This document shows positions 1-6,264 of a stretch of DNA of 6,811 nt, in pieces. Each line of letters starts with the position of its first letter. The stretch's first letter is position 1. A program made the translations under genes and the position numbers. The notes under the pieces were generated by a model. The model saw only the letters and a list, made by a program, of their open reading frames with translations, did not search any database and was not told the origin of the DNA. The stretch spans positions 1 to 6,811 of the forward strand of contig URJC01000137.1 of assembly GCA_900548135.1 (NCBI GenBank), in the 5' to 3' direction. The DNA comes from an uncultured Odoribacter sp. (GTDB taxonomy: Bacteria > Bacteroidota > Bacteroidia > Bacteroidales > Marinifilaceae).

Positions 1-390
1 AGCCATGGAAGCCGCCAGGCCTGTACAGATGGTGGCAACATCACAATTGATGAATTGCATGGTGTCGTAAATGCCTAATCCTGCATAAATAGAACCTCCC
101 GGACTGTTGAAATACAATTGGATATCCCTTCCTGGATCTGCAGTTTCCAGAAATAACAACTGTGCCATGATGATATTGGCAACATCATCGTCAATGGGTA
201 CCCCTAAGAAAATAATCCGATCCATCATTAAACGTGAAAATACGTCCATGGTGGCAATATTCAGTTGGCGTTCTTCTATGATATTCGGGGTGATATAACT
301 GTTGGTTGCTGTCTGATACCGGTGGAGGTTCAGACTGCTGATCCCTTTACTTCCGAGGGCATATTTTTGAAATTCATCTTTTAAATTCAT
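1..390 (-). CDS. clpP: ATP-dependent Clp protease proteolytic subunit ClpP (partial, N-terminal part)
   Basis: This is the first 130 codons of ClpP, the serine peptidase that forms the double-heptamer chamber fed by a Clp ATPase such as ClpX in the cytoplasm. Seen: the protein starts [10 protein letters not shown], then has the family core [20 protein letters not shown] (residues about 61-80), the oxyanion-loop motif FNSPGGS (about 94-100), and ends at the window edge in CTGLAASMA, where Ser128 is the expected catalytic serine. The catalytic His and Asp lie outside the window. The start ATG is at 388-390; the N-terminal extension before the conserved core is longer than in E. coli, which resembles Bacteroidales ClpP. 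In Bacteroides relatives clpP usually follows the trigger factor gene; here a ThrE-type exporter gene lies upstream and a separate promoter is visible at 415-446. Identification is very secure; only the 3' part is missing. Confidence 0.96.
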   Translation of the reverse strand, partial: MNLKDEFQKYALGSKGISSLNLHRYQTATNSYITPNIIEERQLNIATMDVFSRLMMDRIIFLGVPIDDDVANIIMAQLLFLETADPGRDIQLYFNSPGGSIYAGLGIYDTMQFINCDVATICTGLAASMA

Positions 391-572
391 AGCTTTTTGT
401 TAAGTTTCAAGGGGTAAAATTACAAAAAAATCTGTGTACGGGCAAGATTATCATTTGGGAATGCAGCGCAGGAACGTTAAAATTATTTGTTATTTTTGAA
501 TCCCTGTTATGAAAAAGAAGGCATTAAGTCGTGGATATCTGATATTAAAAAAAGAATTTGGTGTGGTGAAAC
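391..572. other. Intergenic region between the exporter operon end and clpP
   Basis: About 180 bp without a gene. It holds the predicted clpP promoter at its left end. An interrupted palindrome (ATATC-T-GATAT, about 535-545) lies beside an A-run on the plus strand. There is no GC-rich hairpin followed by a T-run on the minus strand, so I see no convincing intrinsic terminator for the long operon; readthrough into clpP is possible. Confidence 0.5.
415..446 (-). promoter_or_regulatory. Predicted clpP promoter (Bacteroides type)
   Basis: On the minus strand TAATTTTA (415-422) resembles the -7 box TAnnTTTG with one mismatch. CTTG (443-446) resembles the -33 box TTTG and lies exactly 20 bp upstream. 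Transcription would begin near 408, giving a clpP leader of under 20 nt. Inferred from motif match only. Confidence 0.5.
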
Positions 573-1091
573 TCATATTTGGTGTTTTTTCTTAGGACGT
601 AATAAACGGGTCATGGTGAAAGATTGTTTATAGAAGATGAACATGGCGAGTGAAATACCGATGACGAGTGCAAACATAACAAATAAAGTAGTCAGGCCAT
701 TGCGGAAGATTTCGACAATCAGTTGTTGTGACTGGGATACATCGTCGCTTTTCATGAATCGGATGAGGGCAAGTACGGTTTTATAGGCATACATTCCTGG
801 AATCATGGGTAATAAGGCCGGAAATGAAAAAACTTCTGCCGGGCATCGGACTAAGCGGGCTGCTGACATACTTAGTATCCCAATCAGAAAAGCAGCAATC
901 AGAGAAGAAAGGGTTAGGTTTAATGGTGTATACCGGAGCAGGTAAAAACGACAGGCATGGCCGATGGCTGCTAAAAGGGCGGCAATGGCTACTGCACGTT
1001 TGGGAGGGTTTGAAATCAATGCAAAACCGATAGCGGCAATGGCTGCAAACAGGCCGTCGGTGAGGACTGGTAACCAGAATTCGTTGTTCAT
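573..1091 (-). CDS. ThrE-type threonine/serine exporter, C-terminal membrane subunit (DUF3815/ThrE_2 type)
   Basis: A 172-residue membrane protein resembling the second half of ThrE-family threonine/serine exporters, which in Bacteroidales is often a separate gene next to the larger first half. Seen: several hydrophobic segments (about residues 7-26, 32-48, 59-80, 92-112 and 132-154), the loop PALLPMIPGMYAY at 91-103 that is characteristic of this half, and a basic tail (RLLRPKKKH). The start chosen is ATG 1089-1091, which overlaps the upstream gene's TGA in an ATGA arrangement; this implies translational coupling. A longer open frame upstream runs antiparallel in register with other coding sequence of the operon and is not credible as an N-terminus. 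The exported substrate is inferred from the family; other small molecules are possible. Confidence 0.85.
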   Translation of the reverse strand: MNNEFWLPVLTDGLFAAIAAIGFALISNPPKRAVAIAALLAAIGHACRFYLLRYTPLNLTLSSLIAAFLIGILSMSAARLVRCPAEVFSFPALLPMIPGMYAYKTVLALIRFMKSDDVSQSQQLIVEIFRNGLTTLFVMFALVIGISLAMFIFYKQSFTMTRLLRPKKKHQI

Positions 1092-1594
1092 AATATATCT
1101 TTTCCTAAAATTAATAAAGTCATGGATAAGCCGAGAGCGATACAAATAATTAATATCGTGGCATTGATTGTTCTGGATAAACCGACAAGGACGTGACCTT
1201 CGAGTATATCCAGGATAGAATTGATCAGCGGTACTCCGGGAATCAGAAACAGGACGCTGGTACCTAGTGCGATATCTTGGGTGGCCCCTAAATTGCAGAA
1301 TACTCCGAGTGCGGCAGTCAGGGAAGCGATAAAGGAACAAATAATAAAGATGACCATATGATTCACCTGAAGTTTGGTGAGTTCCTGACGGATAAAAAAG
1401 CCGGCCAGGGTGGCAATCCATACCAATCCCATGGCGATCGGATCTCCTCCGAACAAACGGCAAAATGCAGCATTGGCACAGGCAACCAGCAACAGGACCA
1501 TCCAGCGTGACATACGTGGGGTGTTGACAATGGTATTGAACCGGAGCTGCAGCTCGTGAAGTCCCGGATGGTGGTCATAAGCTTCCCAGCTCAC
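1088..1594 (-). CDS. ThrE-type exporter, membrane portion of the first domain (DUF1212 C-terminal part)
   Basis: 168 residues that match the membrane part of the ThrE/DUF1212 domain. Seen: a short soluble lead (SWEAYDHHPGLHELQLRFNTI), then four or five hydrophobic helices and the conserved motif FLIPGVPLINSILDILEGHV at about residues 117-136. The ORF cannot extend upstream: the codon just before the GTG (1592-1594) is TGA in the same frame. That GTG overlaps the stop of the preceding ORF as GTGA. In ordinary family members this protein and the preceding 98-residue ORF form one polypeptide of about 250-260 residues; the junction region looks like an insertion that shifted the frame. It is either a coupled split gene, the product of a -1 frameshift, a damaged gene, or a sequence error. 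Its 3' end overlaps the next gene as ATGA. Confidence 0.82.
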   Translation of the reverse strand: MSWEAYDHHPGLHELQLRFNTIVNTPRMSRWMVLLLVACANAAFCRLFGGDPIAMGLVWIATLAGFFIRQELTKLQVNHMVIFIICSFIASLTAALGVFCNLGATQDIALGTSVLFLIPGVPLINSILDILEGHVLVGLSRTINATILIICIALGLSMTLLILGKDIL

Positions 1595-1887
1595 TCATTA
1601 GCCGCAACTGCAGCCGCACTCAGGTCTGATATTGTACGGAAGTTTAAAGCCATTGCTGGAATCCGTCGGACGTAAGTTCGTCGGATGGAGTAGTCTTCGG
1701 AATGTTTGACGGTCATGGTGATGTTGCGCTGAAAAATGGTCATATCCACTCCAAAGCCAAAAGACTCGGCGATGCGGGTCACGTTTTTTACAATACGTGA
1801 AGTATGGCTGCCGACTGCCATCAGTGTGGTGGCGTAATCCAGCAGAAAATTCGATAATTCCTGTATTTTTTTGCTGTGTTCCTGCAT
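1591..1887 (-). CDS. ThrE-type exporter, N-terminal soluble portion of the first domain (DUF1212 N-terminal part)
   Basis: 98 residues that match the cytoplasmic N-terminal region of ThrE/DUF1212 exporters. Seen: LLDYATTLMAVGSHTSRIVK (residues about 16-35), the typical AESFGFGVDMTIFQRNITMTV stretch (in two parts, about 41-61) and ALNFRTISDLS near the end. Family members then normally run straight into a segment like the SWEAYD that opens the next ORF; here the frame instead continues as AAVAANE and stops at TGA 1591-1593. The start ATG (1885-1887) lies 8 nt after the biotin-carrier gene, so it belongs to the same operon. Alone this piece lacks any membrane helix, so it could work only together with the next two products. 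See the finding on the split. Confidence 0.8.
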   Translation of the reverse strand: MQEHSKKIQELSNFLLDYATTLMAVGSHTSRIVKNVTRIAESFGFGVDMTIFQRNITMTVKHSEDYSIRRTYVRRIPAMALNFRTISDLSAAAVAANE

Positions 1888-1895
1888 GGCTGCGT

Positions 1896-2417
1896 TTAGA
1901 GTTTGATTTCTGCTAAAATTTCGTCTTTACCAACGATTTGGCCGGTTTTGACACATAAACGACTGATTCGGCCTCTGTGAGTGGCGGTAATGATGTTTTG
2001 CATCTTCATGGCTTCAAGTATCAAGAGAGTGTCGCCTTTGTTGATTTCCTGACCGTTATCTACTTGGACGTCCAGTATTTTGCCAGGCATGGGAGATTTG
2101 ATGATTATTGTCGCCAAGTCGCTTTGACGACTGGCCAGTATTTTTTTCCGTTTCAGAGAGAACGGAGTTTCAACAGAGAAAGTATATGCGACACCGTTGA
2201 GCAATATTTCGTATTCATTTTGTTTCCGTGAAACAATTTCTACCGGATAACGCAGTCCTTTATAAGATAAGACCAAAAATCCGTCTGCTTCCTCTATCAG
2301 GTCGAGGCGTATATTTTGCCGTTTCAAACTGAAATCATAATTATTCTTTGCTGTAAATTCGAATTCCGTTTGTCTGTCGCTGAGAGCGATGTATTTACTG
2401 ATTTCTTTATTATTCAT
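1896..2417 (-). CDS. Biotin carboxyl carrier protein of an acyl-CoA carboxylase
   Basis: 173 residues. It carries carboxybiotin between the biotin carboxylase and the carboxyltransferase encoded just upstream in the operon. Seen: a C-terminal biotinyl/lipoyl domain (about residues 101-173) with SPMPGKI at 108-114, EAMKM at 135-139 and Lys138 as the biotinylation site, and a closing GKDEILAEIKL strand. The N-terminal 100 residues form a separate region without a Pro/Ala-rich linker; they are rich in strands and charges (FEFTAKNNYDF, YEILLNGVAYTFSVE) and probably correspond to the BT or subunit-contact domain of propionyl-CoA carboxylases, so this is unlike the short E. coli AccB. The start ATG 2415-2417 is 9 nt after the stop of the biotin carboxylase gene. 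Function is secure; naming it acetyl- or propionyl-specific is not. Confidence 0.93.
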   Translation of the reverse strand: MNNKEISKYIALSDRQTEFEFTAKNNYDFSLKRQNIRLDLIEEADGFLVLSYKGLRYPVEIVSRKQNEYEILLNGVAYTFSVETPFSLKRKKILASRQSDLATIIIKSPMPGKILDVQVDNGQEINKGDTLLILEAMKMQNIITATHRGRISRLCVKTGQIVGKDEILAEIKL

Positions 2418-2426
2418 ATTTGGTAC

Positions 2427-3911
2427 TTATAGATTTCTGATTCGTTTGTTCAATACCCAGGGGTCGATTTGTGTGTCGGGACCGATTTCAGGAGTATTTT
2501 CGTGTGTGTAGGTATACACGGCGAATAGAGCTGCGAGCAATTCTTCGTGCGGTTCGCGCCAGACCGTCGAATGGAGGCGGGTTTCGATGAAGGAAGTGTC
2601 GAAATCACCGTTACGGAAAATTTCGTTGTGTAATACTGCTTTGCAGAAAGGGATTGTGGTACGGATCCCTTTCACATGGAAACGTTCGAGTGCCGAAAGA
2701 GTCCGTTCGATGGCTTGTTCGCGGGTGTCTCCGGTGACGATCAGTTTGGCTACCATAGAATCGAAAAAAGGGGTAATTTCTGAACCGGGGGCAATACCGG
2801 TTTCAATGCGGATGTGATTGCCTTGTGGTAAACGAAGTTGACGGATAACACCGATACTGGGAGAAAATCCGGCTTGTACGTCTTCTGCGTTGATCCGGCA
2901 TTCGATGGACCAGCCGTTGAGGTGAATCTGAGATTGACGCAACGGTAATTTCCGGCCCGCAGCGATATTGAATTGTAATTCCACCAGATCGATTCCGGTG
3001 ATTTCTTCTGTAACCGGGTGTTCCACCTGAATACGGGTGTTCATCTCCATGAAATAGAAATGCTTCTGATGGTCGAGCAGGAATTCCACTGTTCCCAGAC
3101 TTTGATAGCCTGCCTGTTTTGCCAGTGAGACTGCTGCTGCTGCCATTTTTTTCCGGAGGCGTTCGTCGAGAGCGGGTGACGGGGCTTCTTCCATCAACTT
3201 CTGATGTTTACGCTGTATGGAGCATTCCCGTTCGCCCAGATGCACTACATTTCCATAATTGTCGGCTACAATCTGAAATTCGATGTGCTTCGGGTTTTCG
3301 AGGTATTTTTCGATAAATACCGAAGGATCGTTAAAGGCTACCTGTGCTTCTGCGGTTGCTATTTTATAAAGTTGTTCGAGTTCATCCTGGTGATGGACAA
3401 TACGCATTCCTCGTCCTCCTCCGCCCGATACTGCTTTGATAATGACCGGGTAGCCTAGTCGTTTGGCAATTTCCCGGGCTTCGTCGAGGGTATGTACGGC
3501 TCCTTGGCTGGCTCCAAGCATGGGGACTCCGCTCTGTGCGGCAATTCCTTTTGCTGCAATTTTATCGCCCATAAGTCGGATGACTTCGGGTGAAGGGCCG
3601 ATAAAGACGATTCCATTATCCCGGCAGCGTTCGGCTAATTCCGCGTTTTCAGACAGGTATCCATAACCTGGATGTAATGAGTCGATCTTATATTCCCGGG
3701 TTAGTCCAACCAATCTGTCGATATCCAGAAATTCCGGTATATTCCCATCGGTTTCCGGGAAATTGATCGCGGCATCAGCAGCTGATAAATATACAGCTTC
3801 GGGTTCTTTGGCTGTACGGACGACATAAGTTTTGATGCCCATGCGCCGGGCTGTACGGGCAATTCGGATGGCTATTTCGCCTCGGTTAGCTATTAAAACT
3901 GATTTTATCAT
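2427..3911 (-). CDS. accC: Biotin carboxylase subunit of acyl-CoA carboxylase
   Basis: 494 residues. It carboxylates the biotin of the carrier protein using ATP and bicarbonate. Seen: N-terminal pre-ATP-grasp domain starting MIKSVLIANRGEIAIRI with HPGYGYLSEN at 80-89; ATP-grasp domain with Lys117 and Lys159, the glycine-rich loop SGGGGRGMR (162-170), KHIEFQ (208-213), ERECSIQRKHQK (227-238), Glu276, MEMNTRIQVEH (288-298); then the ECRINAED segment with Arg339. These match the known E. coli AccC active-site residues (Lys116, Lys159, Gln233, His236, Lys238, Glu276, Glu288, Asn290, Arg292, Arg338) at nearly the same numbers, so the enzyme should be active. It is about 45 residues longer than E. 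coli AccC; the extra C-terminal tail (ending DPWVLNKRIRNL) is probably for subunit contacts. Second in the operon, 54 nt after the carboxyltransferase gene and 9 nt before the carrier gene. Confidence 0.96.
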   Translation of the reverse strand: MIKSVLIANRGEIAIRIARTARRMGIKTYVVRTAKEPEAVYLSAADAAINFPETDGNIPEFLDIDRLVGLTREYKIDSLHPGYGYLSENAELAERCRDNGIVFIGPSPEVIRLMGDKIAAKGIAAQSGVPMLGASQGAVHTLDEAREIAKRLGYPVIIKAVSGGGGRGMRIVHHQDELEQLYKIATAEAQVAFNDPSVFIEKYLENPKHIEFQIVADNYGNVVHLGERECSIQRKHQKLMEEAPSPALDERLRKKMAAAAVSLAKQAGYQSLGTVEFLLDHQKHFYFMEMNTRIQVEHPVTEEITGIDLVELQFNIAAGRKLPLRQSQIHLNGWSIECRINAEDVQAGFSPSIGVIRQLRLPQGNHIRIETGIAPGSEITPFFDSMVAKLIVTGDTREQAIERTLSALERFHVKGIRTTIPFCKAVLHNEIFRNGDFDTSFIETRLHSTVWREPHEELLAALFAVYTYTHENTPEIGPDTQIDPWVLNKRIRNL

Positions 3912-3965
3912 ATCTATTTCATTATCTTTTTATTTTGTCCCCCCTTTTCTTTCGCTTTTATCTTT
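3912..3965 (-). other. Spacer between the carboxyltransferase and biotin carboxylase genes
   Basis: A 54-nt gap, the only sizeable break inside the operon. On the minus strand it holds a run of six G (3939-3944) followed by AT-rich sequence before the ATG at 3911. The G-run is 27 nt from the start, too far to act as a normal Shine-Dalgarno. No hairpin terminator or promoter is evident. Confidence 0.4.
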
Positions 3966-5507
3966 TTAAAGCGGTATATTTCCATGTTTCCGGCGGGGTA
4001 GACTGACTGATTTCTTTTCTAAAGATTTAAGTACCCGGATGATTTTCAGTCGGGTGACGGACGGGTCGATGACTTCATCGATAAATCCTTTTTCGTTGGC
4101 GATATAAGGATTGGCAACTTCCTCCCGGTATTGTGCCAGTAATTCTTTTTTCAAAGCAACGGGATCTTCGGCAGCGGCCAGTTCTTTGTGGTAGAGAATG
4201 GCGATTGCCCCTTCGGGTCCCATGACTGCGATTTCTGCTGTCGGCCAGGCAAAGTTGTAGTCGCCACCGATCCCTTTGCTGTTCATAACGATATAGGCTC
4301 CTCCGTAAGATTTTCGCAGTACGACGGTGATTTTGGGTACAGTAGCCCGGGTGTAAGCATACAATAATTTTGCTCCATGACGGATAATCCCGGCATGTTC
4401 CTGATCAGCTCCCGGCAGGAATCCGGGAACGTCTTCAAGAGTAAGGATGGGAATATTGAAACTATCACAGAAATTGATGAAACGGGCAGCCTTGACAGAA
4501 GAATTCATATCCAAAGTACCGGCCATCACCTGAGGTTGGTTGGCGACGATTCCGGTTACATAGCCTCCGAACCGGGCCAAGCCGATAATGATATTGGGGG
4601 CATAGTTTTCAGCTATTTCCAGAAATTTACCTTTATCGGTGATCAGCCGGATGATATTCCGGACGTCATAAGGTTTGTCGGGATCTTCGGGAACAAGGTC
4701 TCTGAGACTTTCTTCTATACGGTCCGCCGGATCGTCGGTGGCCAGATAGGGAGCATTCTCGATATTGTTGGAAGGAAGATAGGAAAGCAGCATTTTCACT
4801 CCCCGCAAAGTGTTCTCGTCATCGTTGAAAACAAAATCAGCGACTCCTGATTTGACAGCATGTACTGAAGCCCCTCCCAATTCTTCGGGAGAGATGGTTT
4901 CATTCAACACTTGTTTAACGACATTGGGGCCTGTAACAAACATATAACTGGTTGCGGCAGTCATAAAGATAAAGTCGGTGAGTGCCGGGGAATAAACGGC
5001 GCCGCCTGCTGCCGGACCCATGATCACCGATATTTGGGGAATGACCCCGGAGGCCAGTACATTGCGGCGGAAAATACCGGCATATCCGGCCAGACTGGCC
5101 ACTCCTTCCTGTATGCGCGCTCCTCCCGAATCGATCAGGCCTACAACAGGAGAACCTGTTTTCAGGGCCATATCCTGTACTTTTATAATTTTGGCAGCGT
5201 GTACAGAACCCAATGATCCTCCCTGAACATTGAAGTCCTGGGAATAGGCAAATACCTGTCTGCCGTTTATATTTCCAAATCCGGTAATAACTCCGTCTCC
5301 ATAGGAACGTACTGTTTTACCGAAAGAGGTGGTGGCCGATGGAGAATAAGCATCGACTTCCTCGAAGGTGCCTTCATCAAAAAGAAATTCTATCCGTTCC
5401 CGGGCTGTCAGTTTGCCGCGGTTGTGTTGTTTTTCTTCATATGCTTCGCCGTATTGCCGGGCTAAGGCTTCCTGTCTCGCCAGGAATTTTTCAAACGATT
5501 TTCTCAT
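3966..5507 (-). CDS. pccB: Acyl-CoA (propionyl-CoA type) carboxylase, carboxyltransferase beta subunit
   Basis: 513 residues, the usual length of PccB/MmdA carboxyltransferases, which move CO2 between carboxybiotin and an acyl-CoA (propionyl-CoA to methylmalonyl-CoA; the related MmdA runs the decarboxylation). Seen: N-terminal crotonase-like domain with LTARERIEFLFDEGTFEE (33-50), DSGGARIQEG (126-135) and the oxyanion-hole motif MGPAAGGAVYSPAL (163-176); C-terminal domain with TLEDVPGFLPG (356-366), the second oxyanion motif RKSYGGAY (398-405) and WPTAEIAVMGPEGA (421-434). First gene of the operon, about 228 nt downstream of a cobalamin riboswitch. The ATG at 5505-5507 has no Shine-Dalgarno, as usual for Bacteroidota. 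The position that tunes acyl-CoA choice in Streptomyces homologues is Ile here (Ile406 in GGAYIVM), which leaves acetyl-CoA open as a substrate. A biotin carboxylase partner argues for an ATP-driven carboxylase rather than a Na+-pumping decarboxylase. Confidence 0.94.
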   Translation of the reverse strand: MRKSFEKFLARQEALARQYGEAYEEKQHNRGKLTARERIEFLFDEGTFEEVDAYSPSATTSFGKTVRSYGDGVITGFGNINGRQVFAYSQDFNVQGGSLGSVHAAKIIKVQDMALKTGSPVVGLIDSGGARIQEGVASLAGYAGIFRRNVLASGVIPQISVIMGPAAGGAVYSPALTDFIFMTAATSYMFVTGPNVVKQVLNETISPEELGGASVHAVKSGVADFVFNDDENTLRGVKMLLSYLPSNNIENAPYLATDDPADRIEESLRDLVPEDPDKPYDVRNIIRLITDKGKFLEIAENYAPNIIIGLARFGGYVTGIVANQPQVMAGTLDMNSSVKAARFINFCDSFNIPILTLEDVPGFLPGADQEHAGIIRHGAKLLYAYTRATVPKITVVLRKSYGGAYIVMNSKGIGGDYNFAWPTAEIAVMGPEGAIAILYHKELAAAEDPVALKKELLAQYREEVANPYIANEKGFIDEVIDPSVTRLKIIRVLKSLEKKSVSLPRRKHGNIPL

Positions 5508-5735
5508 GCTAAGTCAGTTTACATCTATTGATTGCTTTATTATTCTGGCAATCTCTTTTTAAGATTCGTAAGTGTAGCCGATTGATAATTACTCGTTAAT
5601 CATCGATTGTTACCGTTGAGCATGGCTTAAACTTAGCTTTCACAAAATAAAGAATACGCAGGGGTATATTTACCCGGACGGGTGTCGGTCTGATAAGGGC
5701 TGACTCTGGCTTTATTCCGCGAAAGCATTGTCAAT
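5508..5735 (-). promoter_or_regulatory. Leader / expression platform between the cobalamin aptamer and pccB
   Basis: About 228 nt of untranslated or leader sequence. Seen on the minus strand: a 5-bp hairpin next to the aptamer (GCGAA at 5735-5739 with TTCGC at 5719-5723); a pair of mutually exclusive small hairpins at 5662-5683 that share the same GGGT; and an AT-rich last 120 nt before the pccB ATG. No strong stem with an immediate T-run is present, so the control mechanism (transcription or translation) cannot be read off directly. It also holds a possible 31-codon ORF, listed separately. Confidence 0.55.
5633..5728 (-). CDS. Possible 31-codon leader ORF downstream of the cobalamin riboswitch
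   Basis: I do not recognise this peptide. The ORF begins at ATG 5726-5728, only 8 nt past the 3' strand of aptamer helix P1, reads MLSRNKARVS at the start and SLFCES at the end, with DTRPGKYTP in the middle, and stops at TAA 5633-5635, 125 nt before pccB. It is basic and has no hydrophobic segment. Its start codon falls in the 11-nt loop of a hairpin that would compete with P1, which is why it merits listing. It may be a translated leader peptide through which the riboswitch acts, or a chance ORF in a structured leader. Short length makes chance quite possible. Confidence 0.3.
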   Translation of the reverse strand: MLSRNKARVSPYQTDTRPGKYTPAYSLFCES

Positions 5736-5903
5736 TCGCTGAGGCAGGTATCCTGACTTTCACCGTTTTAGCCGTCCTTCCCGTCTTATGCTGACAGTGG
5801 ACATGATTGGCCGAACTTTTATGGTGATTACAGTTGCGCGACAGTCCGTGATTTTCACACGGTTCCCTATTCTCCCCATCGTAATGAGGCACCTGAGCGA
5901 TCT
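5736..5903 (-). ncRNA. Cobalamin (B12) riboswitch aptamer
   Basis: A cobalamin-family aptamer in the 5' leader of the carboxylase operon, binding B12 in the nascent mRNA. Seen on the minus strand: the B12 box AGTCAGGATACCTGCC (5743-5758); GCAACTGTAA (5828-5837); CCACTGTCAGCA (5789-5800) followed by TAAGACGGGAAGG (5776-5788); and GGGAA leading into the P5 hairpin CCGTG...CACGG (5846-5867), which is the usual GGGAA...GGTGnAA region. The ends are set by helix P1: TCGCT (5896-5900) pairs with AGCGA (5736-5740). A matched promoter lies immediately upstream and the first gene downstream is the carboxyltransferase, so that operon is the regulated target. B12 riboswitches normally lower expression when B12 is plentiful; the direction here is not shown by the sequence. 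Confidence 0.93.
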
Positions 5904-5934
5904 GATTTACATCTTGTAAAGAACTTCAATGGGA

Positions 5935-5966
5935 CAAAAGTATAAAAAATCTTTTATCCGTTGAAA
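5935..5966 (-). promoter_or_regulatory. Predicted promoter of the riboswitch-carboxylase operon (Bacteroides type)
   Basis: On the minus strand TACTTTTG (5935-5942) matches the -7 consensus TAnnTTTG perfectly. TTTC (5963-5966) matches TTTG at three of four bases and lies exactly 20 bp upstream. Transcription would start around 5929, some 25 nt before helix P1 of the aptamer, which supports the reading that the riboswitch heads this transcript. Confidence 0.72.
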
Positions 5967-6054
5967 TTTTAATAAAGTCTTTCCCTTTTATTCTGTCTGA
6001 TAGTTGATTATCAGGTAGAAAAGAGTAGTATATTATTAAGAGAAGATTAACTTC

Positions 6055-6139
6055 TAAAGTTTAAGATAAGTAATTTATTCGTTTCAATTTTCGTGTTAGT
6101 AAATGAATAGCCCTGCTGCTGTAAGCTTCTTAAACTTTA
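6055..6139. repeat. 12-bp perfect inverted repeat in the divergent intergenic region
   Basis: TAAAGTTTAAGA (6055-6066) is the exact reverse complement of TCTTAAACTTTA (6128-6139). It does not extend by another base at either end. The 61-bp spacing is long for an operator or terminator stem; it lies upstream of both promoters. Function unknown; partly explained by low complexity of AT-rich DNA. Confidence 0.45.
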
Positions 6140-6233
6140 TAGAATTTCGACTAATTTAATCAAACAAAATTGAGGGAAATAATTTACTTTGGACGGCTTC
6201 CTGCAACTTTTAGTTGGCGGGGGCTTTTCGTGT

Positions 6234-6264
6234 TTTGTAAAGAAAGGCATTTTTTGTATTTTTA
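6234..6264 (+). promoter_or_regulatory. Predicted promoter of the cobO-substrate-binding-protein operon (Bacteroides type)
   Basis: TTTG (6234-6237), a 19-bp spacer, and TATTTTTA (6257-6264), which fits TAnnTTTG except for the last base. The start of transcription would fall only a few nt before the ATG at 6272, so the mRNA would be almost leaderless. The match is good but the short leader leaves some doubt. Confidence 0.5.

Noticed and set aside
535..575. Possible intrinsic terminator after the exporter genes
   Set aside because: The T-run on the minus strand (around 547-553) is not preceded by a stable GC-rich stem, and the small palindrome beside it lies on the wrong side.
1092..1463. A long N-terminal extension of the DUF3815-type gene
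   Set aside because: It is the alternative frame over the DUF1212 gene; the family start and the ATGA overlap both point to 1091.
3939..3944. G-run as Shine-Dalgarno for the biotin carboxylase gene
   Set aside because: It lies 27 nt before the ATG, too far for normal use, and Bacteroidota rarely rely on such sites.
4377..4850. A 157-codon plus-strand open frame inside pccB
   Set aside because: It is antisense to a highly conserved carboxyltransferase coding region and its translation has no recognisable domain.
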